The notes under the pieces: model-generated
The model's input: the letters and a program-made list of their open reading frames with translations, nothing else
Told to the model about the DNA's origin: nothing
Databases searched by the model: none
In this document: positions 40,258 to 51,311 of the stretch, in pieces
Numbering within the stretch: the stretch's first letter is position 1
How the letters are laid out: each line of letters begins with the position of its first letter
Translations under genes and position numbers: made by a program
Source of the DNA: Phytophthora colocasiae
Lineage: Eukaryota; Oomycota; Peronosporomycetes; Peronosporales; Peronosporaceae
Length of the DNA stretch: 64,000 bases
NCBI GenBank assembly: GCA_018806915.1
Contig: JAGKQI010000079.1
Coordinates: 1,143,001-1,207,000, forward strand
Reading direction: 5' to 3'

Positions 40258-41435
40258 GAGTTTAATAGAAATTATTAAATATTTGGCCTCTCAATTAGGG
40301 GTTAATTGGAGCGAGATAAAATACGTTCACGCTGAAATATTTCCAGCCTATAAATGGCGGTTTTACAAAACTAGACAAGGCTGAGCCGCCTCACAATTCT
40401 GGCAATTCCACGGTCGTGTCGACCGTGGACAAGACCCTCGATCGCTGCCTGCTTGAACCCAGTGTGCGCAATCTCTATCATCAAGTTCAGCGCCCGATGA
40501 AGCCACCGCGATCATGAACGAGAAGAAGGACGCCACCGCAAACCCGGCAAGTTAAAGAAGGTGACTGCAAGCAGGTACAGAAGTCTGCAGCTAGCGATGG
40601 ATTTTGCTATATTGCGGGCATTATTCTGGGGAGGTGGCGCCTTCAGGGCGCTAGGAGTTTCGACCAAGTCGCTGGAACGCATGGCGGTGTACCGACTGCG
40701 CAACAGGTCTCCTCCAAAGCTTAGCACCCCTACAGACACAAAACGCACGAAACTCGTCCGCGACTTGAGTCAACGGCGCTAACCAACCACCTATCGACCC
40801 GCTACGAACTGGTAAGACGGTCACGTGTAAACGCAGTTTTGGACGTCAAGTACCCGCAGCAGCAACCGAGTAGCATGCTTTGCTGGGGGTTTTAAGGAGG
40901 AAGCAGAAAGACAATGGAATCAGAATACGCCCATGGCGCTACGGGAGCTGCTGGTGGTCACAGCCGCAGAAGTTCGCGTGGTCCTCATGGCACAGGATGC
41001 ATCCGCCGCTGCAGAAATGCAGGCCTAAATGGAAATTATTTATGAATGCTCAAGCTTCCTGGTAATAATCCGACTCATTACCACAATGTTACATTGGAAC
41101 ACACATGCAATGCCGTCAGTAGATTCGGCGGAGCTGTTAGCAGAGAAGATGTTGTACGCTTATAATTTTGCGTTCACCGTAAAGCACTAGGCGGGACACC
41201 CACGAACAAACTGGTGCCGAACCTTCAGCCAGGGCCAACCTCTAGTAAACGGACACCTTCTACATCCAAAGTGAGGACAACGTGTTACTACGGTGATGGG
41301 GATTACGACGAAAACGCAGCAGGAAAAGAGGAAGCGGCTGCATTATTACCGATTAAAGGCGACAAGAACAGGAAACGTTTAAAAACGGCGATGAAATGGC
41401 CAGTCTTTGATGGGGCCAGTGAATTGAGCAGTTGG
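40258..41435. other. Non-coding part of the hAT element
   Basis: About 1.2 kb downstream of the transposase, up to the left end. A few short open frames exist on both strands but resemble nothing known. No further element ends seen. Confidence 0.4.
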
Positions 41436-41710
41436 TTATGTAGTGGTGGATGTAGTGGTGACTTGGGCGTTAAAAAGCATTTCCAGTTCCTGAATTTCTT
41501 CACGCACTAGATGCGCGTTCTCAAACGCAATGACCTCGCCGAACCCCTCGGACTTGTACAGTAGCATACCATGGGAGCCCGTGATCTCAAACGTCAGCGT
41601 CCACTGCGGGAAGCGAGGCTTGAAGCCGCGAAGAATGAGACAACTGATACTGGAGCAGCTGTTAAAGTGCATCTCGATGGCAGCGATGAAGGCCCTAGAA
41701 TGGAGACCAT
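41436..41710 (-). other. Coding-like segment of unknown origin inside the hAT
   Basis: Read on the minus strand, this stretch gives a protein-like sequence with balanced composition (FKPRFPQWTLTFEITGSHGM, LLYKSEGFGEVIAFENAH, VREEIQELEMLFNAQ), directly after the transposase stop but in another frame. It has no start of its own that I trust. It could be a captured host gene fragment or a second hAT ORF. I do not recognise the family. Confidence 0.35.
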
Positions 41711-41712
41711 CA

Positions 41713-43819
41713 CTACATGTAGAATGAAGTACCGTTTTCGGAAACACCAGCTTCATCATCAGCTTCATCGGCAAACTCGTCGTCTCCATCGTCGCTGTCA
41801 GCATACTCACCGTCAAAATTTGCAATCGACTCCAACAACAAATTAAAGTCGTCACTTTCAAAGTCGAATATGCTTGGATCCTCCTCCTCGTCGCTCATGT
41901 CATCAACACTTTCAGCCACCGAAGGCGTTTGGTATATCACCTCCGATCTCGCACTCTTATCACCCCCGTTCGTGCGGATAAAAGATAATTTCTCCACACT
42001 TCGGACTCGCAGTTTATTGCGAACCTTGCTGTGAATAAAACCTTGTGTGCTCCACAGCCTCTCACTTGCGGCGGATGAAGTAGGGCTGCTCAACACCTTT
42101 GCAGCAAAGTCACGGAGGACAGGCATAGTATCCTGTCCTGCCCACCAATCCAACGGTGGATACTTACTGTTTTCCTCCTTAGTCAGTGTGTCCCACGAGT
42201 TTTTCTCATCGTAAAATGCCGCCAATAGTGAGCGGAACCTTGTTGGGGTGACACCGTGCGGTAGCCCAAAGCGAACCGCCAATTCCACAGCTTTGTCGAT
42301 CGTTTTGAGAGATGTGGTTGTTTCTTTAAAGGTCACAAAAGCGTCAGTCGGCTTAGATGGATCCAGCAAATAGGCTATGGATGTAGAGTGAGACGGCGAG
42401 CGAATAAAGTTCCAACGGCTCTCGATCATTTCTCGAATGGCTTTTTGCACCGACTTGTCATATGGACTGGGCAAGTCCGTGTCGTATTCCGGGGCCTTCA
42501 TCATGCGATCAAACTCGTGGAGGATCATGGAATTGGAGCACATATCCGATTCAAAGACAGCGAGCGCTCGAGTGATCGGTTTCGTCATTTTGATGACCAT
42601 CCGAGCTGATTTCCAAAATTGACAATCCCCTACAATTTTCCGAGTCTCAATCAGCTTTGGCAACCGCTTCTTGTCCTTCATGTACTCGTTTATGAGGTTC
42701 GCGTTCCCAAACGCTGTCTGCAAAGCCGTTTTGTTAGCTAGGACCGATGCGATGCACTTTTCCTGTGAGTACCATCTTGTGGAGACTGGGGTTGATAATT
42801 CTCGTGGTTTACTCTTCCATGGAGAGACCCGAACACGATGTGACTGAACACACCGACGTAATTTGCCGCGGATCCGAACAAATTTAGTCTCTTTCACGGC
42901 ATTCTTCAGCACCTCAGAGAACACGCTGATCTTCGTGAAGATATCTTTGAGCAGAAGGTTCACAGCATGTGCACTACACCCGCTATATACCACGTTGGGG
43001 TGCTTTATTTCCACTAGTCTTCCAGCTTTTGCCATGGCTGGGGCGTTGTCAGATACAGCGGATGTCAACTTTCCGATTCCAGCAACGGCTTCGATTTCCA
43101 CGATGACTCTTGAGATATCACTGGCCATGTCCTCCGAAGTGTGAGACGAGGACTTGCCCGACGACCACATCATAGGACGCATTTTTGGTGATGTTACAAC
43201 GTAGTTCACAATACTTTCTCGGTTAATGTCAGTCCATCCGTCGGTCACCAGCGATAATCGCCTCTGTTTCTTGAGCATCACAGCTAACTCTTCTTGTTCG
43301 GACACGTAAGCGTCGTTCAGGTACGGACCTGCTAGCGCTTGGCGTGTAGGCAATGTCAGGTTGGAGCAGCAGAGACGGAATGCCTCTTTAAGTTTGGGGT
43401 TCTCAATGTGACGCAATGCGATGCCACTATTGTATATAAATTCGGCCATGAGGTGATTTATCTTCTCCAGTACACTCTCACGAACGACGGCTGTCCTAGG
43501 TGGTGTCTGGCGTCTTGGCGTGGAGTAGCTAGTTCGACGACTTTTGGGAGGAGAGAAGAAGCGGGTCGTCGTTCTGCCGTTTCTTGCGCTTCGCCATAAT
43601 CTTCTTAGCGTGGTTCTCCCACTTGTTTTTCACAGCGGCGGGGATCGACTCGCACATCAAAATATGAGGAGCAATGTGCCGACTGAGCTGCGCGTTCTTC
43701 CAGGACTTCGGGCAGTGGAGGCAGGCCACATCTGGGTGCGTCTTCCCGATGTTTTTATTACGGGGAACCAAGACTTCGTACGCTGTCCATAACGGATCCT
43801 CCTCGCGCCCTGGCGGCAT
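41713..43819 (-). pseudogene. hAT transposase with BED finger, one frameshift
   Basis: The N-terminal frame (43819-43529) encodes a BED-type zinc finger: WTAYEVLVPR, CLHCPKSWKNAQLSRHI and the last Cys in LMCESI. At about 43525 the frame shifts by one base, close to an A run (CAAAAG). The second frame runs to 41713 with RESVLEKINHLMAEF, the DUF659-like VTDGWTDINRESIVNYVV, AVSDNAPAMAKAG (catalytic region), CSAHAVNLLLKD and the C-terminal dimerisation domain PPLDWWAGQDTMPVLRDF then SSAASERLWSTQG. The acidic tail (about 60 aa, SDDGDDEFADEAD) ends at 41713. A single indel or a short unrecognised intron separates it from being complete; family length about 700 aa fits. Confidence 0.85.
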
Positions 43820-44241
43820 CTGAGTATTTGAGCAGGCCTTGAGAGTAAGTCGTATTGTATTGTGCGCGCTCTGAGCTGTCGACTCGACACATGGAATCCT
43901 GCGCAGGCTGTTGACTCGACAGGCAGAAGATCGCCAGGAATCTAAAATTACTAAACTCGCTATGACTATGAAAGTAATGAATGGAAAAATACCGTTTCTG
44001 CTTGGGTTTTTAGGATTTATTAACCGTTAAGTGTCACACTAAGTTTAAAAATGCACTTAATTACTATTAACTTCTAAAAACTAAATAACAACCCTACACT
44101 GGATATTCGGCTTCTCCTTCTTGATTGCCTTCTTCAAGTCGTACACCGTCTTGCTCTCATTTACCCTAACCGAGAACGTGCTGCCCGCACGAACGATCGT
44201 ACAGAAAAGCTTCACCATCTTTCCTTGAGCCGGCAGATTCT

Positions 44242-44250
44242 GGAATGAGG
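44242..44250 (-). promoter_or_regulatory. Possible initiator of the split CRN gene
   Basis: On the minus strand CCTCATTCCA precedes the ATG at 44218 by about 25 bp, matching the oomycete initiator core TCAYTYY. The paralogue at 62921 has the same leader (CCAGAATCTGCCGGC) but CTATTCC in place of CTCATTCC. Confidence 0.35.
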
Positions 44251-44385
44251 AAAGGGAGAATTTCCGAGCGTATTTAAGCGGAGATGAAAGTGTGTCAGTG
44301 ACACAGTGTCACCATTCATACAGTGCGCGGTTACTATACCGGTACTGCCACCTTACACCAATGAAACGAACAAAGCGATTTACTG

Positions 44386-45255
44386 AATTTGGCCAACAAT
44401 TGATAAAGTAGTGGTCATCGCAAGATTTATGCTGCTAGGATAGGTGGCGATAATTATACTGCCACAGACGTCTCTACGGTCTAGTTGAAGTCTATTTGCC
44501 CGCTATCTACGCTCTAAACGCGTGTATAGCTTATTAGAACACACTGTGAAAGTTTGAGACAAGGTAAATTAAAATTGATCGAGAAAATATGGTGTGTCCT
44601 TCATATAGAACTTGGCTCGAAAGTACATGTAGTGTCCGTCTCATTTTAGTTGAGCTTTCACAGACGCCTGTGTTGAATTAGCATGATGTGTAGCGCCGAT
44701 AATACAAACCAAATCGTATTGAAGTCATTGTGGGGTTCCATTACCTACATATTGATCGGCAGTTAGCGCAAAAATCGTGTTTGTGAATTTGCGATCTTAA
44801 AAGTTCAACGTTAATACAAATGTCCATATATAAAGTAGCTGTAGTAGATACTGTGGTCTCTCAAAGAAATTGCTACGCCAAAACGTTTGTTAGGTGAGTA
44901 ATGTTGGCACCAATGTGTTGTCCTAACATTACAAAGCTGCCCGTGCCACTGACTTACAATAATTCAACACAGGCGTCTGTGAAAGCTCAACTAAAATGAG
45001 ACGGACACTACATGTACTTCCGAGCCAAGTTCTATATGAAGGACACACCATATTTTCTCGATCAATTTTAATTTACTTTGTCTCAAACTTTCACAGTGTG
45101 TTCTAATAAGCTATACACGCGTTTAGAGCGTAGATAGCGGGCAAATAGACTTCAACTAGACCATAGAGACGTCTGTGGCAGTAAAATTATCGCCACCTAT
45201 CCAAGCAGCATAAATCTTGCGATGACCACTACTTTATCAATTGTTGGCCAAATTT
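44386..45255. mobile_element. Foldback element with about 295-bp inverted arms
   Basis: Left arm 44386-44680 and right arm 44961-45255 are reverse complements with few differences (for example GCTGCTAGGATAGG against GCTGCTTGGATAGG when complemented). A 280-bp centre (44681-44960) has no coding capacity. It abuts the Helitron helicase piece at 45256, so it may have inserted there. Target duplication not identified. Confidence 0.75.
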
Positions 45256-46030
45256 GGTTTATGGGAACGGTTCAAGAGCCAGCTATGTGAGGATTTTCAA
45301 CGAGCGTTTGATGCCGACATGGACGACCCGGGTGGAGTATAGAACTCTGCAAAGTGTCGATAAAATTCTCCGCACTAATAGTAAAACGTTAGCCAATTAT
45401 GCACTCCCACCACTCGAGAATTACGGCTAGGACGCGGCTTATGACCATCGTGAAGAAGATTTGATTGATCAAGAACATAACGCCTATCCGTTGGAACAAT
45501 TGGAGAGTACCGTAGCGGGTGTTGATAAGTTGAACGAGGGTCAAAGGGCCATTTTTGATCAAGTGATTGGTGCAGTGCAGAATGCAGAAGTTGGTCAGAA
45601 ACTGTTCTTTATCGACGGACCAGGTGGCACCGGTAAATCGTTCCTGCTCGAACAACTGCTTGCCAGAGTACGTTTGGACGGAGGGGTAGCAGTGGCAGTC
45701 GCTTCCAGTGGAATCGCAGCAACATTGCTGATAGGGGGTCATACGGCGCATTCTACATTTTGTATTCCGCTAAAATTGAACGATCATTCCACCTGTAGCA
45801 TCTCCAAACAAACCAGAAGGCTAAGTTGATACGCCGAGCGAACTTGATTCTCTGGGACGAGGCCCCCATGATGCACGGAGCGTGTTTTGAAGCTGTGGAC
45901 AGGACTTTGCGTGGCGTTATGAACAACGAAGAGGAACCGTTTGGAGGGAAGGTTATGGCTTTTAGTGGAGACCATCGTCAGATACTTCCTGTATTAAGGT
46001 GGGAGCAAAGCGAAGTTTGGGAATTTGGGA
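45256..46030 (+). pseudogene. Helitron helicase fragment (Pif1-like), inverted relative to the Rep part
   Basis: After a degenerate lead-in with an in-frame TAG near 45428, the frame reads LNEGQRAIFDQVIGAVQ, the Walker A motif DGPGGTGKSFLLEQL, AVASSGIAATLLIGGHTAHS, and after a frameshift near 45820 the Walker B segment RRANLILWDEAPMMHG and FSGDHRQILPV. These are Pif1-family motifs found in Helitron RepHel proteins, which replicate and transpose by rolling circle. The helicase is truncated after the third motif at about 46030, where minus-strand Helitron Rep sequence starts. Confidence 0.8.
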
Positions 46031-47836
46031 GAGAGTACACCAAAATGATAGCGAAAAACTGTCGGAGCTGGTACGGCATGCGCTCATGCGCCGCCTCAGC
46101 CAGACACTCCTCCCATTCCCGATCGTTGTCTAAATATCCAGCTGCCAGAGCGGCTTCATGAAAGGTACCGTACGTAATCCCGTCAATAGTCCTTAAGTCT
46201 TCAAACGACGTTGGTCCACGAATGTTACCAAGTAAAAGTCGCAAGTAGAACCGTTCCGGATCTTGTGGTGAGACGTGAACAATTCGCCCAATGGAAGGTA
46301 CATACTTTCTGTACTGTACCCATTCTTTATTCCTCTTGTTCCACCGGTATACCGTGGGAATATCCTTGTACAACATTCTCCCAGCTACGTTTGGCTCCAT
46401 AATACACAGCAAGAAAAACGCGGTCAGTGTCGTCCTGTCACCCCGACGAATCATCCGGCGAATCTGACCGTTTGTTGCACTTGCCCGATACACCACTGAG
46501 CTCAGCCCAGGCAAATGGACAGCCAGTTTAACTGCATTGTGCGTTGATCTTTGGGTAGGATGTCTGAAAAGGCGCATACATGCATCGACTGGAGATGTAT
46601 ATCTAGCCAGTAAATACTGCAGGATTTCGTTAAGGGGTTGCTCCTCGAGCTGGCCTTCGGTCGTTATGGTGGTCATATCCGCTCCTTTGTACACGTACTT
46701 GTAGATGTACTTGATCGCCCTGTTCGTTGCATAAACCTCCACGTTGATGTGACAGTTGTACTTTTGCGAAAGGTATGGATTGTACGGGACAATCCATTGG
46801 TTGATCGTTGCATTATCCCACACTTTGTCCCCGCGCTGCAAATTCCCACCCTCCCGTCGACGTCGTCTGTATACTGGATACTTATCCACTGCCATTGTCG
46901 TTACTTCCGCGAACGGTTTAGGGAATTTCTTGGAGCATTTTCCCATTCTTCATACACGGACACGTTTTGTTCTGATCTCCACATGGACCATGCATCATAC
47001 ACGACAACACAGTCTCGTAAAGGTCAGGGTTTTCGTCTGGATCAGGTAACTCCGCCGAAACCAAACGGTTGATGTCTTCTGCCGTAACCGGCTTATCCTC
47101 GGGTCGTAAAATCATCAAAATGCGTGCATACGGCAGTCCGCGCTTTTGATATTCGACGGCGTGAATCCGAGCGGTCTGAATTCCCAAAATGCCCTCATCG
47201 AGATCCTTACAAAGACTTTTCAATATCCGCATAAAAAACGAGCCACGATGTCAGGTCTGTCTGATGCTGTTTGTCCCGGCCGCATATTCTCCTTGATCTC
47301 CACCCATTTTGGGTTACATGTCATGGTAATAAACAGGTTGAGAGCACCTAATTCGCGAACGATGGCCATGACATCTTGAAACCTTTGATACATATAGCGA
47401 GGTCCACCTGTAAACGAAGGCGGTAGAATTAATCGTCTGCCAACATCGCCCGCGTCTCATCACCAGATTCGTTTGGACGTCGCCGATTGACTTCTGGGTT
47501 AGCAGCCACCTTTAGTAGTTTATTTATATCGGCGACTCGTTGAGCTTCTGTACCCTCGTGTCTATACGCATCTATAAGACCTTGTATCGATTTGAGTCGA
47601 AATTCGAGTTGATTTTTCTCTTTCGCAACGACAGCAACTGAACGAGGAGGCGCGGCAGGAACTTCAAGTACTTGACACTTCATCTCGAGATGCAGCACGG
47701 GAACGGATGTCCGATGACGAGCGATTGCTACAGAGGCATAACGGTTTCGGAATAGATCTCGTAAACACAAGAAAGGACACGCGAACCATGAGGTTTTCGT
47801 TTCCAGCATTATTCGAGGGCGGGATACGCTACACAA
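46010..47836 (-). pseudogene. Helitron Rep-region fragment, minus strand
   Basis: Read from 47836 down: a leader (KNQLEFRLKSIQGLIDAYRH), then RLILPPSFTGGPRYMYQRFQ, then LFITMTCNPKW, DRPDIVARFF, and EYQKRGLPYARILMIL where the HUH motif HxH is expected; here both His are replaced (YAR). Then ELPDPDENPDLYETV, MMHGPCGDQNKTCPC, PYNPYLSQKYNCHINVEV and AIKYIYKYVYKGAD, the conserved blocks following Rep. Frameshifts lie near 46940 and 47235 and possibly 47450. It ends near 46010 where the sense of the element flips. The missing His pair means no nicking activity. Confidence 0.8.
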
Positions 47837-49063
47837 GAGACACTATTTTTCGCGTTTTCTAAATGGCTACGAAGGTGATGAACGCGTCTGTCCTCAGTGG
47901 AAATTCCCAGGCGAAACGGATAATTGTTGTTGCAAGGGAGGAAAAGTCAATTTGCCACCGCGCCGGGAAGCCCAGCGGAAGCTAAGACTGCTCTTCGACA
48001 ATCCAGCTTTTATGAAGTCTATTCGAGCATACAACAACGTCTTTGCTTTCAAGTCAATGGGTGCGTCAACGTCAGAATCACTTCACGTGGACGAGAGTGT
48101 TACGCGTCGAGGTGTTTACAACTTTCGAGTAATGGGGGCACTTTGCCACCGAATGGGATCACTTCTTCCGCTTCAGGAGGAAACCCTATGTTTGCTCAAA
48201 TTTACATCAACGATCCAGACAGTGCCGCACGTGTGTTAAGCCGGATTCGTATGACTGATGGACTAAGCGAAGAGTTCGTCGGTGACACTGTTGCTGTGAT
48301 GGAAGAGCATAATCCGTATGCACAACAATTTTTACATTCACGGACAATCCTAATTGAGCGAAGTAGACCTGCCCTAGAAGCAGCAAGAGCTGAACGGGCC
48401 AGACGACCCAAAGAGGAGGGGAAACAGGAATAAGATATGCATGAACCCCTCATTGACCCGGATATTGATTGTGTACTTCGTCTGCACGTTGATCGAGGCG
48501 GTAACCCTGGGACTCATAATACCCCCACCACATCGGAGGTTCCTGCGATTATTATTGATGCTAACGCGTCTGAGCCTCGGGATATCGTCCTCTACACCAG
48601 ACAAGGAGGTTTCATATCTAATTTACGAGACTAATCCAAACTACGATCCTTTACAATACCCTCTTTTGCACCCGTACGGCGAGAAGGGTTGGACGTATAA
48701 AATGGCTTATGCTGGTATAAATCAGAACCGTGATGACGATGTGGAAGAGGGAGTTGGTCGACGTCGTGGAGGAGGACGACAAGATCAAAACATGGAGGAA
48801 GAACTGGATGAGTGGGGGAATGTTGTGCAATTCGAGGATGGCACTGAGGAAAGGCGCAAAACGACAATGTATCTGCGAAAATTCGTCGCATATTTGTTGT
48901 ATGACCGCACAGGAAGTCATTCCCTCTTACTTCTCGGTGGGCGACTAACCCAACAATATTGCGTTGATCAGTGGGCAAAAGCAGAACAAGATCGCCTTAC
49001 TGGGCTACAGTATCTCGATCTCGAATCCGTCGTCTTCATCTTCACTCATCCCCGGTCGTTGTG
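47837..49063 (+). pseudogene. Helitron N-terminal conserved region, plus strand
   Basis: Reads CCCKGGKVNLPPRREA, AYNNVFAFKSMGAS, GVYNFRVMGALCHRMGSLLP, a frameshift near 48190, then MFAQIYINDPDSAARVLSR, and after another break YETNPNYDPLQYPLLHPYGE and LLGGRLTQQYCVDQWAKAEQ. This is the standard order of the region upstream of Rep in Helitrons, but on the strand opposite to the Rep fragment beside it. A stop near 48431 and frameshifts show decay. Confidence 0.75.
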
Positions 49064-49680
49064 AAGATCGGGCAGCGGTGTCGCGTTCTTGAATAGCACT
49101 TCGCTCGTTGTCAGTCAGTTCCAGTCGTTGTAAAAAAATTCGAGCAGCGAAATTACGTGATTGCTCGGACAACCTCTCTTCCTGAGTTAGCCTTTGACGT
49201 CGCTCCTGTTCACGTTGGCGATGAAGTCGTTGGGCATTCTCATTTCTTCGTTTAGCTGCTTTTCGTTCCTGGTCTTTTCGCCGTACCTATGCTAACTGAG
49301 AGGCACTCATGTCTGCCCTACGGCGGGGCCGGGGTTGTCGACGTTGTGTTGAGTCGTTCACTCGTCCAGACGGTTCATTCGGTCGTATTATTGCATTCAC
49401 AACAGCTATACTTCCATCGTTATCCATCTCTGTTTCACGTACATCTCCATCCACTGTAGTCGCGATGCCAAGTTCTCAATTCTCTATTCCTGTCGCATCA
49501 CGTTCTGTTTCCAGGTCAGCCCCTTCTCGCTTGCGGAGTCGACTTAACGCTGCATTCTTGCTTTTAATCCTCCTCTTCCGGGGCTCAGTTTCCTCTCCCC
49601 CCGGGGCGCGGAACGCGTTCTCGATTTCCATTGCTGTGTTGCACTTCCGTTTCCGTCCCATCGTGTAGCTATTTTTCCAC
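49064..49680 (-). pseudogene. Helitron basic N-terminal leader, minus strand
   Basis: From 49665 down the minus strand encodes a basic, Arg/Gln-rich leader: MGRKRKCNTAMEIENAF, SKNAALSRLRKREGADLE, then after a stop RRNENAQRLHRQREQERRQR. Such Arg-rich leaders precede the CCxxG region in Helitron RepHel proteins. It has the same strand as the Rep piece, so the 47837-49063 segment between them is inverted. Confidence 0.55.
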
Positions 49681-49846
49681 GTAATATCCACGTAATAACA
49701 CAATCGTTTAGAGAGCCACAGATAGTCGAAAACTTAGGCGGAAGGTTGAAAGAGGGTACACAGTTGTACATGTCTACCAAGTCAACTTTCTTCTATAAGC
49801 TTTACCCGTCACTATTTTTCTTTGGCTCAGATCCAATAACTATCTA

Positions 49847-50306
49847 TGTAACGGGGTTACACGTACTAGTGGTTGTACCACTTGTAACTCTAACAGTTAG
49901 GATAACTGTTAGAGGTTGGAAACGGGCCTCAGACCTTGGTGTGCTGTACACACCAATGGCTACATGGGCGAACCACATTATTGGGTGGTTCGTGTGCATT
50001 TGTGCATATTATTGGTAGAAAGTAACGGATTTCTACCAATCAATGAGCAGAGTTTCTGCCAACCACACGTTGGCAGACCCTTTAGAAATAGATAACAAAC
50101 AGTTTTAGGAGGTCCATAATTGGCTTATGCCAAATTCAATAACAGTTCTCATTTTACGGTATTTTGCAGTTTAATTTAGTTATATTTGATTTAATTATAC
50201 TTATTTAAATAAGTATATTTAAATTAAGTCTATTCTAATTGCACGCTTCCTCATACACGTAAGCGAACGTGTACACCATCTAATAGGTCTAGGTAGACCC
50301 ATTACA
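49847..50306 (+). repeat. 5' LTR of the hairpin-rich Gypsy element
   Basis: Begins TGTAACGGGG and ends CCCATTACA, so the ends are the usual short inverted TGTAA...TTACA. The primer-binding site follows after two bases. There is no second LTR in the window to confirm the ends. Confidence 0.6.
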
Positions 50307-50308
50307 CC

Positions 50309-50327
50309 TGGTAGCACTTTGTAGTCC
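50309..50327 (+). other. Primer-binding site of the hairpin-rich Gypsy
   Basis: TGGTAGCACTTTGTAGTCC follows the LTR by two bases. Its complement ends GCTACCA, as a tRNA 3' end would. It differs from the site used by the other two Gypsy elements. Confidence 0.5.
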
Positions 50328-50354
50328 GTCCACGACCGACTGCAGTTCGTTCGT

Positions 50355-51311
50355 ATGGAGTCATACGAACGCGGGGTCGAGAACTCCCCAATGGATGAGG
50401 GATCCACTGGGACCCCACACATGTCCGTGACGCGCACGGACTGTGCCCACCTGTCAGATCCAGAGTGGGAAGCTCTCCAAAGACTTTCACAAGTCATTGG
50501 AGAGGCAGCGGTAGCGACGATGCTTCGTACGCTATCGCCGACAGAGCAACACGGTGTTGCTCTGGGGTACATTGTTAAGGAGCAACGAGATGTTGCTGCC
50601 TCGGTGTTGTCGTTGAAACTCCACGTGAGTACCTACACGGGGAAGGAGGACGAGACCCTCCTTCGTTGGCTTGTCAAACTTGACACAGCCGTTGCGGCTC
50701 GACGTATCGTCGATCCGATGTCGAAGGTCGCGTTCGCCATGCCATGTCTTGGCGGACGTGCGAGGAGTTGGGCCTATGGGCGCCGACTCTCGGATCCTAC
50801 GTGCTTCAGCACGTACGAGGAGTTCAAGGAGGAGCTCAAGCTTGCGTTTGAGCCCCATAAGAACGAGTTCAGATCGAGAGCGTAGTTTCTCGATCTGCAA
50901 CAGGGCAAGGATGATGTTCAAACCTTTGCCCACTATGCTCGATACTTGGTATCGAACATAGTGGCGAACCCGATCGACGAGGCGACCAAGGTCGTCACGT
51001 TCATGAAGGGACTTAGAGATGGTCCCGTCAAGACGTATCTCTTCCGAGAGTATCCGAATACTCTCGAGGAGGCGATCAGCCTTGCAATGCAAGAGGAGTT
51101 TAGCCGGCGTCAAGCTAAACTCCATGCGAACGCGCCGAAGCCGGCGCGTCCTGTTGTGAAGACGGGAGGTCCGGAACCTATGGACCTCTCGAGTGCTACG
51201 ACTGCTGGTCAACAGAACAGCAAGGTTCGATGTTACAAGTGTAGTAACATCGGTCACTATGCACGTGAGTGCACAGCGGGTGGGCGTTCAAAAAATGCCA
51301 AGGACCAGTAG
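50355..51311 (+). pseudogene. Gypsy gag with one in-frame stop
   Basis: From ATG 50355 (MESYERGVENSP) the frame gives a gag matrix/capsid region (VSTYTGKEDETLLRWLVKL, CFSTYEEFKEELKLAFEP), is cut by a TAG at 50883-50885, and continues in the same frame (FLDLQQGKDDVQTFAHYARY, VVTFMKGLRDGPVKTYLF) to a zinc knuckle CYKCSNIGHYARECTAGG and a stop at 51311. Length about 318 codons is normal for these gags. Pol begins 43 bp earlier in another frame, so gag and pol overlap and expression needed a frameshift. Confidence 0.85.

Larger units (their letters stand above)
40242..44096 (-). mobile_element. hAT transposon, 3855 bp
   Basis: Ends are inverted repeats TAGGGTTGTTATTTAG (left) and CTAAATAACAACCCTA (right). 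The 8-bp target duplication CACTGGAT flanks it at 40234-40241 and 44097-44104. Eight-base duplication, short inverted ends starting TAGGG and a BED/hATC transposase define a hAT element. The intact duplication and matching ends indicate a fairly recent insertion into the CRN gene. Confidence 0.9.
39264..44218 (-). pseudogene. Crinkler (CRN) family effector, split by a hAT element
   Basis: Two minus-strand exonic parts, 44218 to about 44097 and about 40241 to 39264, flank a 3.9-kb hAT insertion. The first part starts MVKLFCTIVRAGSTFSVRV, then YDLKKAIKKEKPN, the ubiquitin-like start of CRN proteins. The second holds LQLCVAKKDGAW, a degenerate form of the LxLFLAK motif, then the HVLVVVPEQ junction and a C-terminal domain of about 250 aa (GCYRRQKSWVRCMLLD, GLERPFYRCLNLQARVARM) whose class I cannot name. 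CRN proteins act inside plant host cells, often in the nucleus, and some trigger cell death. The frame is open across the insertion site when one copy of the duplication is discounted, so the break is the insertion only. A paralogue lies at 62921. It differs in the last 15 residues. Confidence 0.8.

Noticed and set aside
46638..47072. Plus-strand frames opposite Helitron Rep
   Set aside because: The minus strand has the conserved Helitron blocks; these are shadows.
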